A stretch of DNA of 64,000 bases from Anaerotignum sp. (GTDB lineage Bacteria > Bacillota > Clostridia > Lachnospirales > Anaerotignaceae). Every line of letters begins with the position of its first letter. Positions within the stretch are counted from its first letter, which is position 1. The stretch is taken from contig JAHHTW010000007.1 in the NCBI GenBank assembly GCA_020024265.1, positions 1 to 64,000 of the forward strand. Reading direction: 5' to 3'. The notes beneath the pieces were generated by a model, which did not search any database, was not told the DNA's origin, and saw nothing but the letters and a program-made list of their open reading frames with translations. Below are positions 8,245-16,805 of the stretch, piece after piece. The translations under genes and the position numbers were made by a program.

Positions 8245-9333
8245 TCAAATATCCAATTTCATATCACCAAAATGAATCCAGCCACGTTTGCGCATCAATT
8301 CAGAAAAAATAAATGTTAGTATTGCGGGTAATATAAAATGCAAAAGCAAAATTTCAATCAGCAATATACCACTGCCTCTGCTTCCTGCCATGGTTTGCCA
8401 TGTCATAATCTGACCAACCAATCCGCTGGTACCCATACCACCGCCGGCAGGGTTGTTTTCCATTTTGAATACCATGGTTGCGACAGGTCCCAAAATAGCA
8501 GAAGTTAATGTGGGTGGAATCCAAATCAATGGATTTTTGACAATGTTGGAAATTTGCAGCATTGAAGTACCAAGACCCTGTGCAAGCAAGCCATCCCATT
8601 TATTTTCTCGGAAGCTGGCTACTGCAAAGCCGACCATCTGTGCAGAGCATCCAACAGTTGCTGCGCCGGCCGGTAAGCCGGAAAGCCCAAGTATGATGGA
8701 CAATGCAGCGGAGCTGATGGGCAGCGTCAGTGCCATACCCATTACAACAGAGATGACAATACCCATAAGAAATGGCTGTAAGTATGTAGCAACACGAATC
8801 CACTCTCCGAGCTGCGTCATGGCAGCGGAAAGAGAAGGTCCAACAAAGGCACCTACTGTGCCACCAACACCAATGGTTACCATAGGTGTCACAATGATAT
8901 CTATTTTCGTTTTACCAGAAACCAGTCTGCCAAATTCCATACCGAATAACGCTGCAATGAATGCGCCAAGAGGATCGCCGGCACCACCCAAAAGCATACC
9001 ACCACCTTCCGGAAAAAGTGTGCCTGCTGCAAATGCTGCGGCATTGGCGCCCAATAGCCCTGTTACACCGGATGAGAAAACGACCATTCTAGGTACTTCC
9101 ATAACATAAGCGGTGCCTACACCAATTCCAACACCGGTACACATGGTTGCAAAATTTCCCAAAGAAACAATGAATACACCGATTTCACCACCAATCAAAG
9201 AGCCGATTTGCTTAATAATCAGCCCAACAATCAGTGTACAAAATAGCCCAAGAGCCATGCCATTGAGTCCATTGATACAGTATCGCTTTAATATTTTTTG
9301 CCAGATTGACTGTGGTTTCGTATCCACTTTCAT
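8245..9333 (-). CDS. PTS IIC-like membrane protein (PTS_EIIC_2 family)
   Basis: 362 aa, mostly hydrophobic with about nine to ten membrane segments and many Gly/Ala-rich helices. GGAGDPLGAF, TPMVTIGVGGTVGAFVGPS and QMVGFAVASFRENKWDGLLAQGLGTSMLQ fit the PTS_EIIC_2 family, membrane proteins related to sugar-transporting IIC components. No IIA or IIB partner is adjacent, so transport by phosphorylation is unproved and the substrate is unknown. GGGGG lies very close to the ATG at 9331-9333; a start slightly downstream is possible. Confidence 0.75.
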   Translation of the reverse strand: MKVDTKPQSIWQKILKRYCINGLNGMALGLFCTLIVGLIIKQIGSLIGGEIGVFIVSLGNFATMCTGVGIGVGTAYVMEVPRMVVFSSGVTGLLGANAAAFAAGTLFPEGGGMLLGGAGDPLGAFIAALFGMEFGRLVSGKTKIDIIVTPMVTIGVGGTVGAFVGPSLSAAMTQLGEWIRVATYLQPFLMGIVISVVMGMALTLPISSAALSIILGLSGLPAGAATVGCSAQMVGFAVASFRENKWDGLLAQGLGTSMLQISNIVKNPLIWIPPTLTSAILGPVATMVFKMENNPAGGGMGTSGLVGQIMTWQTMAGSRGSGILLIEILLLHFILPAILTFIFSELMRKRGWIHFGDMKLDI

Positions 9334-9405
9334 ACCCCCTATTCATGTATATACACATAGCTTTACATATTTGGCATCGCTTTGTATATTAGCATAAAGA
9401 ACGTA

Positions 9406-9721
9406 TCATTGCAAGTAGTTTTCCCTGTGCGGTCTTTGGGCTTTGCTGGCTATCTGTACAATTGTAGGGAAGTATATTGTATGGAAAAAGGTGATGATCT
9501 TTTGAGGAGCGTTTGCTTCTGTTACATATGGTGTGGCAGGTGTATGCTTTCCAATGAAGTGGGGAAGTGTGAATGCGCCTGCTGTGATCAGACATAGGCA
9601 AACTGCCAAAGCACCCCATTTCACCCAACAGGATTTCTTTCCTTTTCTTATGGTTGAGGGTTTCGTGGACATATTTGACATTAAGTTTGTCCCTAGTGTC
9701 AGAAAAATTTTTCATGTTCAT
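9406..9721 (-). pseudogene. Remnant of an anti-sigma-like single-pass membrane protein
   Basis: Translation starts well at 9721 (GGAGAAAGAGGG upstream) with MNMKNFSDTRDKLNVKYV. The reading must then change frame near 9640-9665 to continue as RKGKKSCWVKWGALAVCLC followed by LITAGAFTLPHF. That pattern, a short cytoplasmic head and then a WxKWGAxAxCLCL membrane segment, is common in gut Clostridia proteins encoded after ECF-type sigma factors. After about 60 residues the resemblance ends and the frame closes at 9406. A frameshift plus C-terminal loss makes this a decayed gene. The family comparison is from memory and was not searched. Confidence 0.6.
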
Positions 9722-9788
9722 GTAGATCCCTCTTTCTCCTGTTTGGTAATGAGGTCGCTATACAGCGGCTTGGCAGTTCAAGCAGGCT
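9722..9788 (-). pseudogene. Possible 3' stub of a sigma-factor-like gene
   Basis: In one minus-strand frame the last about 17 codons read AKPLYSDLITKQEKEGST and end in a TGA that overlaps the ATG of the anti-sigma-like remnant (ATGA junction). This is what a translationally coupled upstream gene would leave. The frame is closed just upstream by a stop next to the end of the neighbouring membrane gene. Only a stub can be seen, so the identity is a guess. Confidence 0.3.
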
Positions 9789-10210
9789 CACATTTTCTTT
9801 TGCAATATGCGGTATATCATAACACCCATCACACACTGAAAAATCAAGAGCAAAAAGATCATTCCTATGATCCATGCTCCTGCTCTCATCCATGCAAGTA
9901 TAAAAGAAAGAGCAAGGAGTAAAAGCGTCATAATCTGATAAGTGATATAACCGGCTTTCATTCGTAAGAGTTGTTTTCTTTCATCTACACTGTTTATATA
10001 AGATTCTCGTTTTTTGGCTTCATATAGTTCTTGTCGTTTTGGGTTTTTCCAGTAGACAATGCGCATCACTTGTATAACAGACGCTGTTATGATTCCAACC
10101 CCCATAGAAAAAATCATGGTTGAATAGTAATCGAACTTTACAAAAAAACTGACTCCAATCAGTAGTATACCAACCGTTATCTCAATAATAAGCGGTTTCA
10201 GATCTTTCAT
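9788..10210 (-). CDS. Small four-helix membrane protein of unknown function
   Basis: 140 aa. Two membrane hairpins (about residues 7-25, 32-50, 88-108 and 113-132) are joined by a charged cytoplasmic stretch with KNPKRQELYEAKKRESYINS. I do not recognise the family. AAGGAGG precedes the ATG at 10210. It is the last of three minus-strand genes behind an XRE regulator, an arrangement in which the regulator usually controls the membrane proteins. The gene between them is broken, so this one may be on its way to loss as well. Confidence 0.6.
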   Translation of the reverse strand: MKDLKPLIIEITVGILLIGVSFFVKFDYYSTMIFSMGVGIITASVIQVMRIVYWKNPKRQELYEAKKRESYINSVDERKQLLRMKAGYITYQIMTLLLLALSFILAWMRAGAWIIGMIFLLLIFQCVMGVMIYRILQKKM

Positions 10211-10225
10211 ATTGCTTCCTCCTTT

Positions 10226-10636
10226 TTACATCTCCTGATCAAAATAAAAACGATTACAGAGAGCAAAGCCATGAACAAAAAATAGTAAAACATGTAAAAG
10301 TATGGAAATTACTTCTACCATAATAAGGGCAGATGATGGCATGAAAGCAGCAAAAATACAGTTCATCATATCAAATGCCGTTGCATGGACAGTGTTTGCA
10401 ATCGCTATGTGATGCACATTCTTTTTCCAATATTCATTGTTTCTTTCATTCGGGCTTGGTGACTCGTTCAAAAATCACATCATCCATACCAAGTGCCAAT
10501 ACAGACATGGGGTAATATTTTGTGTATTCCTTGCAGATCAGCAGTGGCTTTTATCAAGCAGAAGCCAATTGCCCCAAACAGCAAATACAGTATGATGGTT
10601 GTGTATTTTGTGATTTTGGATTTTATGTTTCCTCAT
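10226..10636 (-). pseudogene. Frameshifted membrane protein gene behind the XRE regulator
   Basis: The product can only be read across three frames. One frame gives a membrane segment (TTIILYLLFGAIGFCLIKA), a second gives EYTKYYPMSVLALGMDDVIF followed by ERVTKP and a stop, and a third gives RNNEYWKKNVHHIAIANT then two hydrophobic stretches and a final FYFDQEM. No ribosome site serves the internal frames. The only ATG in position (10634-10636, overlapping the regulator's last codons) opens a frame that differs from the membrane segment, so at least two frameshifts are needed. The parts joined would make a protein of about 130-135 aa. Confidence 0.65.
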
Positions 10637-10826
10637 CCTCATAAATAAAAATTTCTTCAATCGTCATATGAAAGTATCTGGCAATTTTGAATGCCAACTG
10701 AATAGACGGATTATAGCGTCCGTTTTCCAAAGAGCCAATGGTTTGTCGTGATACTTCCAATGCGTTTGCCAATTCTTCCTGTTTGATTCCATGTTGTTTG
10801 CGAAGTGCTTCCAGTCGATTTTTCAT
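10623..10826 (-). CDS. XRE-family helix-turn-helix regulator
   Basis: 67 aa, a minimal Cro/C1-type regulator. MKNRLEALRKQHGIKQEELA opens helices 1-2, and VSRQTIGSLENGRYNPS is the recognition region. An acidic tail (YEDEET) closes it. This short form is common in Firmicutes ahead of small membrane proteins. The start is the ATG at 10826, with AAAGGA upstream. Its promoter is flanked by two near-identical operators, so autoregulation is likely. Confidence 0.85.
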   Translation of the reverse strand: MKNRLEALRKQHGIKQEELANALEVSRQTIGSLENGRYNPSIQLAFKIARYFHMTIEEIFIYEDEET

Positions 10827-10844
10827 AGGGATATCCTTTCTAAT

Positions 10845-10908
10845 GGAAAGTTTGCTTTCCGTATTGTTATGATAGCACAGTCGCAAAAAGATGTCAAGTA
10901 TGCTTTCC
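10845..10908 (-). promoter_or_regulatory. Promoter of the XRE gene with two flanking operators
   Basis: On the minus strand TTGACA (10892-10897), 17 bp, TATCAT (10869-10874) is a near-consensus promoter. Two 16-bp sites flank it: 10845-10860 is the palindrome GGAAAGTTTGCTTTCC, and 10893-10908 is GTCAAGTATGCTTTCC, identical at 13 of 16 positions and overlapping the -35 box. This is the arrangement expected of an autorepressor. Confidence 0.75.
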
Positions 10909-11243
10909 ATTTTGCTTGTGCTAAAAATGAGAAAGGAAGGATCCCATTTTTTTGCAGGGCTGTTATGCTGCAATTGGTATATGGTATTTTACAAAAATAT
11001 CTTATGCAAAAATATCTGAAAAACACAGATTGAAGCAGTTTCCATATGGTTTTATCCATATTTGCAAATGCTTATATAAAATTTTGCAGCGATCCAATTC
11101 ATCAGAAATGACAGAAAAGTATGATGGATATTTGTTTACAATTTGTGGAAAACAGAATATAATTTGATCATATAAAAATAGTATCAATACATAGGCAATA
11201 TCAAAGAAAGCAGCATATATTTATCATATAGGAGGTAGAAAAT
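10909..11243 (+). other. Intergenic region with the promoter of the MgtC-like gene
   Basis: TTTACA (11135-11140), 17 bp, TATAAT (11158-11163) forms a strong promoter 80 bp ahead of the next gene. The rest, from the XRE operator to base 11134, shows no gene or clear structure. The 80-base leader is too short for the known M-box magnesium riboswitch. Confidence 0.6.
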
Positions 11244-11930
11244 ATGTGGTCAGATGTTATGATCCTATTCTCAGATGAAATAGAATTTGTAATACGGCTG
11301 ATACTCTCCTGCATCTGTGGTGGCTTAGTTGGCTTAGAACGCAGTCGAAAACGCAAAGAGGCAGGGATTCGCACACATATCATTGTTGCACTGGGCGCTT
11401 CTGTGATGATGATTGTATCCAAGTATGGATTTTTTGACGTGTTGCAGTATCAGCATGTGACATTGGATGCTTCTCGATTGGCAGCCAATGTTGTGACAGG
11501 CATTTCCTTTTTGGGTGCGGGTGTCATTTTTGTAAGAGGGGTATCCATTCGTGGGTTGACGACAGCAGCCGGTATTTGGACAACGGCAGGAGTGGGATTG
11601 TCTATTGGTGCAGGTATGTATATGGTTGGTATTTGTACGACCATACTGCTTTTGTTTATACAACTGGTAATGCAGCGTCACTTGAGGCGGTTTGATGGTC
11701 CGGTTTATGAAACCATTTCTGTGACATATACAGATGGATTGCTGGGGCTGGAGGGCTTAAAGTTGCAATTGGAAAAAAATCAAATTGTGGTGCATAATAT
11801 CACTATGGAGAAATATGATGACCATAGCATTGCCGTCACCATGCAAATCAGCAAAGAAAATGGTATGCTGTGTACAGATTTGGCAACCGTTTTGGCAAAG
11901 GACCCCCATGTAACAAAATTCAGTTTATAA
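11244..11930 (+). CDS. MgtC/SapB-family membrane protein
   Basis: 228 aa. The N-terminal 140 residues form the MgtC/SapB membrane domain with about five helices and the signatures GGLVGLERSRKRKEAGIRTH, ALGASVMMIVSKYG, GISFLGAGVIFVRG and GLTTAAGIWTTAGVGLSIGAG. The C-terminal 80 residues form a soluble ACT-like domain. MgtC proteins are linked to growth in low magnesium and to control of the ATP synthase or cation balance; the exact activity is not settled. AGGAGG lies upstream of the ATG. Confidence 0.88.
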   Translation: MWSDVMILFSDEIEFVIRLILSCICGGLVGLERSRKRKEAGIRTHIIVALGASVMMIVSKYGFFDVLQYQHVTLDASRLAANVVTGISFLGAGVIFVRGVSIRGLTTAAGIWTTAGVGLSIGAGMYMVGICTTILLLFIQLVMQRHLRRFDGPVYETISVTYTDGLLGLEGLKLQLEKNQIVVHNITMEKYDDHSIAVTMQISKENGMLCTDLATVLAKDPHVTKFSL

Positions 11931-11940
11931 TGTGGAGAGA

Positions 11941-11990
11941 GAAAAACCTTGGAAAATAGCAATATGCATTTTTCTCAGGTTTTTCTTTTT
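11941..11990 (+). terminator. Terminator after the MgtC-like gene
   Basis: Stem arms GAAAAACCT (11941-11949) and AGGTTTTTC (11977-11985), extended by an inner GAAAA/TTTTTC pairing, are followed by TTTTT. Confidence 0.75.
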
Positions 11991-12014
11991 ACAAAAAAAA
12001 CTTTAATAATCTAC

Positions 12015-12043
12015 TTGACTAAAGTGATAAACTGTTTTAATAT
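12015..12043 (+). promoter_or_regulatory. Promoter of the histidine operon
   Basis: TTGACT (12015-12020), 17 bp, TAATAT (12038-12043). The leader to hisZ is only about 70 bases and holds no T-box, so control probably acts at or near this promoter. Confidence 0.65.
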
Positions 12044-12117
12044 GGAAAAAAGTAATGCGGTATTAGATGGTGCATTCGGATGTTCAGATACGGATTTATT
12101 TTCTGGGAGGTGCGGGT

Positions 12118-13236
12118 ATGAATATTTGGGAAGGCTTATGCCAAAAGGATGAACAAACCATATTTCGTTTGCGTGGATTGTTTGAGCAGTATGGTTATCG
12201 TAGATTTCAAATGAGCAAATTTGAAGAATATGATTTTTACGCAGAAAACAGAAGATTTTTGACAACAAAAAATATCATTACATTTCAGGGACTACAAGGA
12301 CAGCTGTTGGCATTGAAACCGGATGTGACATTATCCATTATAAAGCATACCAAAGGAAACTATGATGTGCCAGAGCGTGTGTATTACAATGAAAATATAT
12401 ATCGTGCAAGAAAAGGCGATGGAGAATATAAAGAAATCATGCAGGTTGGTTTGGAATATATTGGAGAGGTGGATGATTATGCTACCAGTGAGGTGGTGCT
12501 GCTTGCCAAAAAAAGTATTGACAGTATCAGCAGTCATGGTGTATTGAATCTATCGCATATGGGATTTGTACAGGGGCTGTTGGAAGAAACAGGTGCCAAT
12601 ACAGCGGTATATCAGAAATTGTTGGCATGTATCGGAGAAAAAAATCCGCATGGAATCCGTAAACTTTGTTTGGAGCATCATATTGCAGAACAATGTACAC
12701 AGGCACTTTGTGATATGACGGCATTGCATGGCACGCTTGCAGAGGTTTTGCCTTTGGCAAAGAAATTGAGTTGCAATGAAAAAACTGCACAGGCAATTGC
12801 AGAATTGGAATCTTTGGAGGAAAATTTGCGGGTATGTATTTATGACCATGGTGTATTTTTGGATTTTTCATTGGTCAATGATACCGATTATTATAACGGC
12901 ATTATTTTTCAGGGCTTTATTCAGGGGATTCCGGCAAGTGTGCTTTCCGGAGGACGCTATGATCATTTGGTACATAAATGCGGAAAACAGGCAGATGCCA
13001 TTGGTTTTGCCGTTTACATGGATATGCTGGAGCGATTTGATGAAAGAAACAAGACTTATGATGTAGATACATTGCTGCTTTGTGATGACAAAACCGATAC
13101 GGTAGAAAAATTACGTGCGGTGCAAATGCTGCAAAGTATGGGACTTTCTGTCGCAGTACAAAAAAAGGACGATGGCAGATTACAATATCGCAAGCTGTGC
13201 CAATTGGGAGAAAGCGGGGTAGAGGTCATTGGCTGA
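12118..13236 (+). CDS. hisZ: ATP phosphoribosyltransferase regulatory subunit HisZ
   Basis: 372 aa, a histidyl-tRNA-synthetase-like protein without tRNA charging activity. It shows class II synthetase motifs, including LKPDVTLSIIKH, RVYYNENIYRARKGDGEYKEIMQVGLEYIG and GGRYDHL. It pairs with the short HisG encoded next, which needs HisZ for activity and for histidine feedback. The start at 12118 is set by GGGAGGTG upstream. It is the first gene of a ten-gene his operon, and the hisG start lies inside its last codons. Confidence 0.92.
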   Translation: MNIWEGLCQKDEQTIFRLRGLFEQYGYRRFQMSKFEEYDFYAENRRFLTTKNIITFQGLQGQLLALKPDVTLSIIKHTKGNYDVPERVYYNENIYRARKGDGEYKEIMQVGLEYIGEVDDYATSEVVLLAKKSIDSISSHGVLNLSHMGFVQGLLEETGANTAVYQKLLACIGEKNPHGIRKLCLEHHIAEQCTQALCDMTALHGTLAEVLPLAKKLSCNEKTAQAIAELESLEENLRVCIYDHGVFLDFSLVNDTDYYNGIIFQGFIQGIPASVLSGGRYDHLVHKCGKQADAIGFAVYMDMLERFDERNKTYDVDTLLLCDDKTDTVEKLRAVQMLQSMGLSVAVQKKDDGRLQYRKLCQLGESGVEVIG

Positions 13237-13861
13237 ATATTTGAATATTGCGCTGCCGAAAGGCAGATTGGGTGAAAAAGCATATGATATATTGGAACAA
13301 ATTGGATTTGGCTGCCCTTCCATACGAGAACAGAACCGCAGGCTGGTATTTGAAAATGAAGAAAATCAGGTACGATATTTCTGGGTGAAGCCATCGGATG
13401 TTGCAGTCTATGTAGAGCGTGGCGCAGCAGATGTGGGTATTGTGGGAAAGGATATTTTGCTGGAACAGAGCGCAGATGTATATGAGCTGTTGGATTTGGG
13501 TATTGGAAAATGCCGTATGGCGGTGGCAGGACGCAAAGGAACCAGGCTTGATACAGAACGTACATTGCGTGTTGCAACAAAATTTACAAATATCGCAAGA
13601 GCATATTTTGCAAGTCAAAGCAGGGAAATCGAAATCATCAAGCTGCATGGTTCGATTGAGATTGCACCTGTACTGTATATGTCAGATGTCATTGTGGATA
13701 TTGTAGAGACAGGTACCACGCTCAAAGAAAATGATTTAGAGGTTTTGGAGGAGATTGTACCAATCAGTGCAAGGCTGATTGCCAATAAGGCAAGCTATCA
13801 ATTCAACCATGGGCGGATACAGAAAATGATGGAAGAAATGGCGGCAGCACAGAAAGAATGA
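13229..13861 (+). CDS. hisG: ATP phosphoribosyltransferase, short form HisG
   Basis: 210 aa. It catalyses the first step of histidine synthesis, joining ATP and PRPP. Recognised by LNIALPKGRLGEKAYDILE at the N-terminus, DVGIVGKDILLE and the PRPP loop VDIVETGTTLKEN. It lacks the C-terminal regulatory domain of the long form, consistent with a HisZ partner. The best start is the TTG at 13229, overlapping the hisZ stop by 8 bases; a second TTG at 13241 is possible. Confidence 0.93.
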   Translation: MAEYLNIALPKGRLGEKAYDILEQIGFGCPSIREQNRRLVFENEENQVRYFWVKPSDVAVYVERGAADVGIVGKDILLEQSADVYELLDLGIGKCRMAVAGRKGTRLDTERTLRVATKFTNIARAYFASQSREIEIIKLHGSIEIAPVLYMSDVIVDIVETGTTLKENDLEVLEEIVPISARLIANKASYQFNHGRIQKMMEEMAAAQKE

Positions 13862-13871
13862 GGTGAACGAT

Positions 13872-15155
13872 ATGATACAACAATATCGCTATCAGGATAT
13901 TTGTATTGATGATATTTTTCATAGAACAGAAGAAAAAACGGATATTGCAGATGCCGTTGCAGGAATTCTTGCAGATGTGCGTGCAAACGGGGATGAAGCC
14001 TTGCTGCGTTATACAAAGCAGTTTGACCAAGCAGTGCCAAGCAGACTTGAGGTGACAGCAGCCGAACGCAAAGCGGCAATGGATTTGGTAGATCCAAAGC
14101 TTTTGGATATTCTCAAGCAAGCAGCGAAAAACATATCAACGTTTCATGAAAAGCAAAAACGCAATGATTTTGTGATGACAGAGCAAAATGGTGTGATACT
14201 TGGGCAAAAAATTACTCCGTTACAGAGAGTGGGAATTTATGTACCTGGTGGCACGGCGTGCTATCCCTCTACGGTGCTGATGGATACCATACCTGCCAAA
14301 ATTGCAGGAGTAGAAGAAATCATCATGACCACACCGGCAAAGGGTGGCAAAATCAATCCTGTGATACTTGCAGCAGCAGAGATTGCAGGTGTAGACCGTA
14401 TTTTTCAGGTAGGTGGAGCACAGGCAATCGCAGCACTTGCATATGGCACGGAAAGTATTCCGCATGTGGATAAAATCGTAGGCCCTGGCAACGCATTTGT
14501 GGCAGAAGCAAAAAAACAGGTTTTCGGCAAGGTATCCATTGATATGATTGCAGGCCCAAGCGAAATACTCATTTTGGCAGACGATACCTGTGATGCAGAA
14601 ATTGTAGCGGCAGATTTGCTTTCACAGGCAGAGCATGACAAAATGGCAAGTGCCGTATTGGTGACAGACAGCGCACGCCTTGCAGATGCGGTATCCGCAG
14701 AGCTGGAAAAACAGATTCCACTTTTGCCACGTGCGGAAATTGCACGTGCATCCATTGATACATGCAGTAAAGTGATATTGGCAGAGTCTATGGAGCAGGC
14801 AGTAGAAATTTCTAATGAGATTGCACCGGAGCATTTGGAAATCTGTGTGGACAATCCTTTTGCATATCTTGCCAAAATCAAACATGCAGGCTCTATTTTT
14901 CTTGGCAAACATGCACCCGAGGCTTTGGGGGACTATTTCGCAGGGCCAAATCACACATTGCCCACCGGAGGAACAGCAAGGTTTTCTTCCCCGCTTTCTG
15001 TGGATGATTTTATCAAAAAGTCCTCATTTACATATTATACCGCAGAAGCATTGTGCTGTGTTGGGAATCAGATTGTACGATTTGCACAGGAAGAAGGCTT
15101 ACAGGCACATGGAAACGCAGTAGCAATCAGAATGAAGAAGGAGAAAAATATATGA
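13872..15155 (+). CDS. hisD: Histidinol dehydrogenase
   Basis: 427 aa, the normal length. It performs the last two oxidation steps from histidinol to histidine with NAD and zinc. Signatures are GIYVPGGTACYPSTVLM, VDKIVGPGNAFVAEAKKQVFG, IAGPSEILILAD, SQAEHD (zinc ligand region), EHLEI and GDYFAGPNHTLPTGGTARF. The ATG at 13872 is preferred over the GTG at 13863 because of the GAGGTG site between them. It ends with an ATGA overlap into hisC. Confidence 0.96.
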   Translation: MIQQYRYQDICIDDIFHRTEEKTDIADAVAGILADVRANGDEALLRYTKQFDQAVPSRLEVTAAERKAAMDLVDPKLLDILKQAAKNISTFHEKQKRNDFVMTEQNGVILGQKITPLQRVGIYVPGGTACYPSTVLMDTIPAKIAGVEEIIMTTPAKGGKINPVILAAAEIAGVDRIFQVGGAQAIAALAYGTESIPHVDKIVGPGNAFVAEAKKQVFGKVSIDMIAGPSEILILADDTCDAEIVAADLLSQAEHDKMASAVLVTDSARLADAVSAELEKQIPLLPRAEIARASIDTCSKVILAESMEQAVEISNEIAPEHLEICVDNPFAYLAKIKHAGSIFLGKHAPEALGDYFAGPNHTLPTGGTARFSSPLSVDDFIKKSSFTYYTAEALCCVGNQIVRFAQEEGLQAHGNAVAIRMKKEKNI

Positions 15156-16231
15156 GTAGATTTTTGATGCAACGCTTTGCAGGGCTGCATGCCTATACAC
15201 CGGGCGAACAGCCACAGGATATGCAGTATATCAAGCTAAATACAAATGAATCCCCATATCCTCCTGCACCGGCGGTATTTGATGCAGTCAATGCAAATGA
15301 GGTGGGTAAGCTTCGGCTTTATCCTGATCCGGAGGGAAAAAGGCTGAAAGAAAAGCTGGCAGCATTGTATGGAGTGAAAGCAGAAAATATCTTTTTGTCC
15401 AATGGCTCAGATGATATTTTGAATTTTGCATTTCTGGCATTTTGTGATGATACACATCCTGTACTCTTTCCGGAAATCAGCTATGGTTTTTATTCGGTTT
15501 ACGCAGATTTGTATGGAATACAAGCAAAGAAAATTCCCTTGCAGTATGATTTTTCGATTGATATTACACCATATTGCAATGCAGATGGTATGGTTGTAAT
15601 TGCAAATCCCAATGCACCAACAGGCTTGCTTTTGCCACAGCAGAAGATTGAGCAAATCCTACAATCCAATCCAGAGCATATGGTTGTGATTGATGAAGCA
15701 TATATTGACTTTGGGGGGACAAGCTGTTCCAATTTGATTGAAAAATATGATAACCTGCTTGTGGTACAGACATTTTCCAAATCTCGCTCTATGGCAGGTG
15801 CAAGATTGGGTTTTGCCATTGCATCAGCACAGATTATCGAAGATTTGAACAAAATCAAATATTCCACGAATCCTTATAGCATCAACCGTTTGACATTGGC
15901 AGCGGGCGAAGCCGCTGTAGATAGCAATCAATACTACATAGATCTTTGCGAGAAAATTATTTCTACACGTACCAGAACAGTGACACGCTTGCGGGAGATC
16001 GGCTTTACGGTTTTGGACTCCGCAGCAAACTTTGTTTTTGCGAAGTCAAATGGTATCCCGGGCGGAGAATTGTATTGCCGTTTGAAAGAAAAGGGGATAT
16101 TGGTACGTCATTTTGAGAATGAAAAAATTAAGGATTACATCCGCATTACCATTGGTACGGATGCACAAATGGCAATCTGTGTAGATCAACTGGAACAACT
16201 GCAAAAGGAGTATGCAAATGAGAATGGGTGA
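15152..16231 (+). CDS. hisC: Histidinol-phosphate aminotransferase
   Basis: 359 aa, a fold-type I PLP aminotransferase of the HisC branch. KLNTNESPYPP at the N-terminus and LSNGSDDILNFAFLAF are typical. NPNAPTG, VVIDEAYIDF and TFSKSRSMAGARLGF provide the PLP contacts, with the lysine in FSKS. It makes L-histidinol phosphate from imidazole acetol phosphate and glutamate. The start overlaps the hisD stop (ATGA), with AAGGAG upstream. Confidence 0.95.
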   Translation: MSRFLMQRFAGLHAYTPGEQPQDMQYIKLNTNESPYPPAPAVFDAVNANEVGKLRLYPDPEGKRLKEKLAALYGVKAENIFLSNGSDDILNFAFLAFCDDTHPVLFPEISYGFYSVYADLYGIQAKKIPLQYDFSIDITPYCNADGMVVIANPNAPTGLLLPQQKIEQILQSNPEHMVVIDEAYIDFGGTSCSNLIEKYDNLLVVQTFSKSRSMAGARLGFAIASAQIIEDLNKIKYSTNPYSINRLTLAAGEAAVDSNQYYIDLCEKIISTRTRTVTRLREIGFTVLDSAANFVFAKSNGIPGGELYCRLKEKGILVRHFENEKIKDYIRITIGTDAQMAICVDQLEQLQKEYANENG

Positions 16232-16805
16232 AATCAAAAGACAGACAAAAGAAACAAATATTTCGCTTTCCTTGCATTTGGATGGTGTAGGTGCAAGTGA
16301 AATTCATACTGGTGTGGGTTTTCTCGATCATATGCTGATATTGTTTGCAAGACATGGACGCTTTGATTTATGTGTCAAATGTCAGGGGGATACGGAGATT
16401 GACGATCATCATTCTGTAGAAGATATTGGTATTTGTCTGGGTATGGCATTTCAAAAAGCGTTGGGCGATGGTATGGGCATTTGTCGTTATGGACATATCA
16501 TACTGCCGATGGATGAATCGTTGATACTATGTGCGGTGGATATTTCCGGTCGATCACATTTGGAATATGGCTTGGAAATTCCGACACAGAAGGTCGGGGG
16601 CTTTGATACAGAACTGACGGAGGAATTTTTGATTGCTTTTGTCAGAAAAGCAGGGCTGACGCTGCATGTGAAGCAGCTTGCCGGAAAAAATAGCCATCAT
16701 ATCATAGAGGCGACGTTTAAGGCGCTTGCCAGAGCATTGGCACAGGCGGTCGCAATCAATGCAGAATATCGCAATGAAATCCCATCTACGAAAGGGGTAT
16801 TGTAA
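16218..16805 (+). CDS. hisB: Imidazoleglycerol-phosphate dehydratase
   Basis: 195 aa, the monofunctional dehydratase without the phosphatase domain of the enterobacterial fusion. The manganese-binding histidine motifs are present: GFLDHML, DDHHSVEDIGI, and the C-terminal NSHHIIEATFKALARAL. The phosphatase step is supplied by hisK at the end of the operon. ATG 16218 is favoured because GGAG at 16207-16210 is well spaced from it; ATG 16212 is too close. It overlaps hisC by 14 bases. Confidence 0.95.
   Translation: MRMGEIKRQTKETNISLSLHLDGVGASEIHTGVGFLDHMLILFARHGRFDLCVKCQGDTEIDDHHSVEDIGICLGMAFQKALGDGMGICRYGHIILPMDESLILCAVDISGRSHLEYGLEIPTQKVGGFDTELTEEFLIAFVRKAGLTLHVKQLAGKNSHHIIEATFKALARALAQAVAINAEYRNEIPSTKGVL

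Noticed and set aside
12044..12117. T-box or other amino-acid riboswitch ahead of hisZ
   Set aside because: The leader is too short and lacks the T-box core sequence and a terminator.
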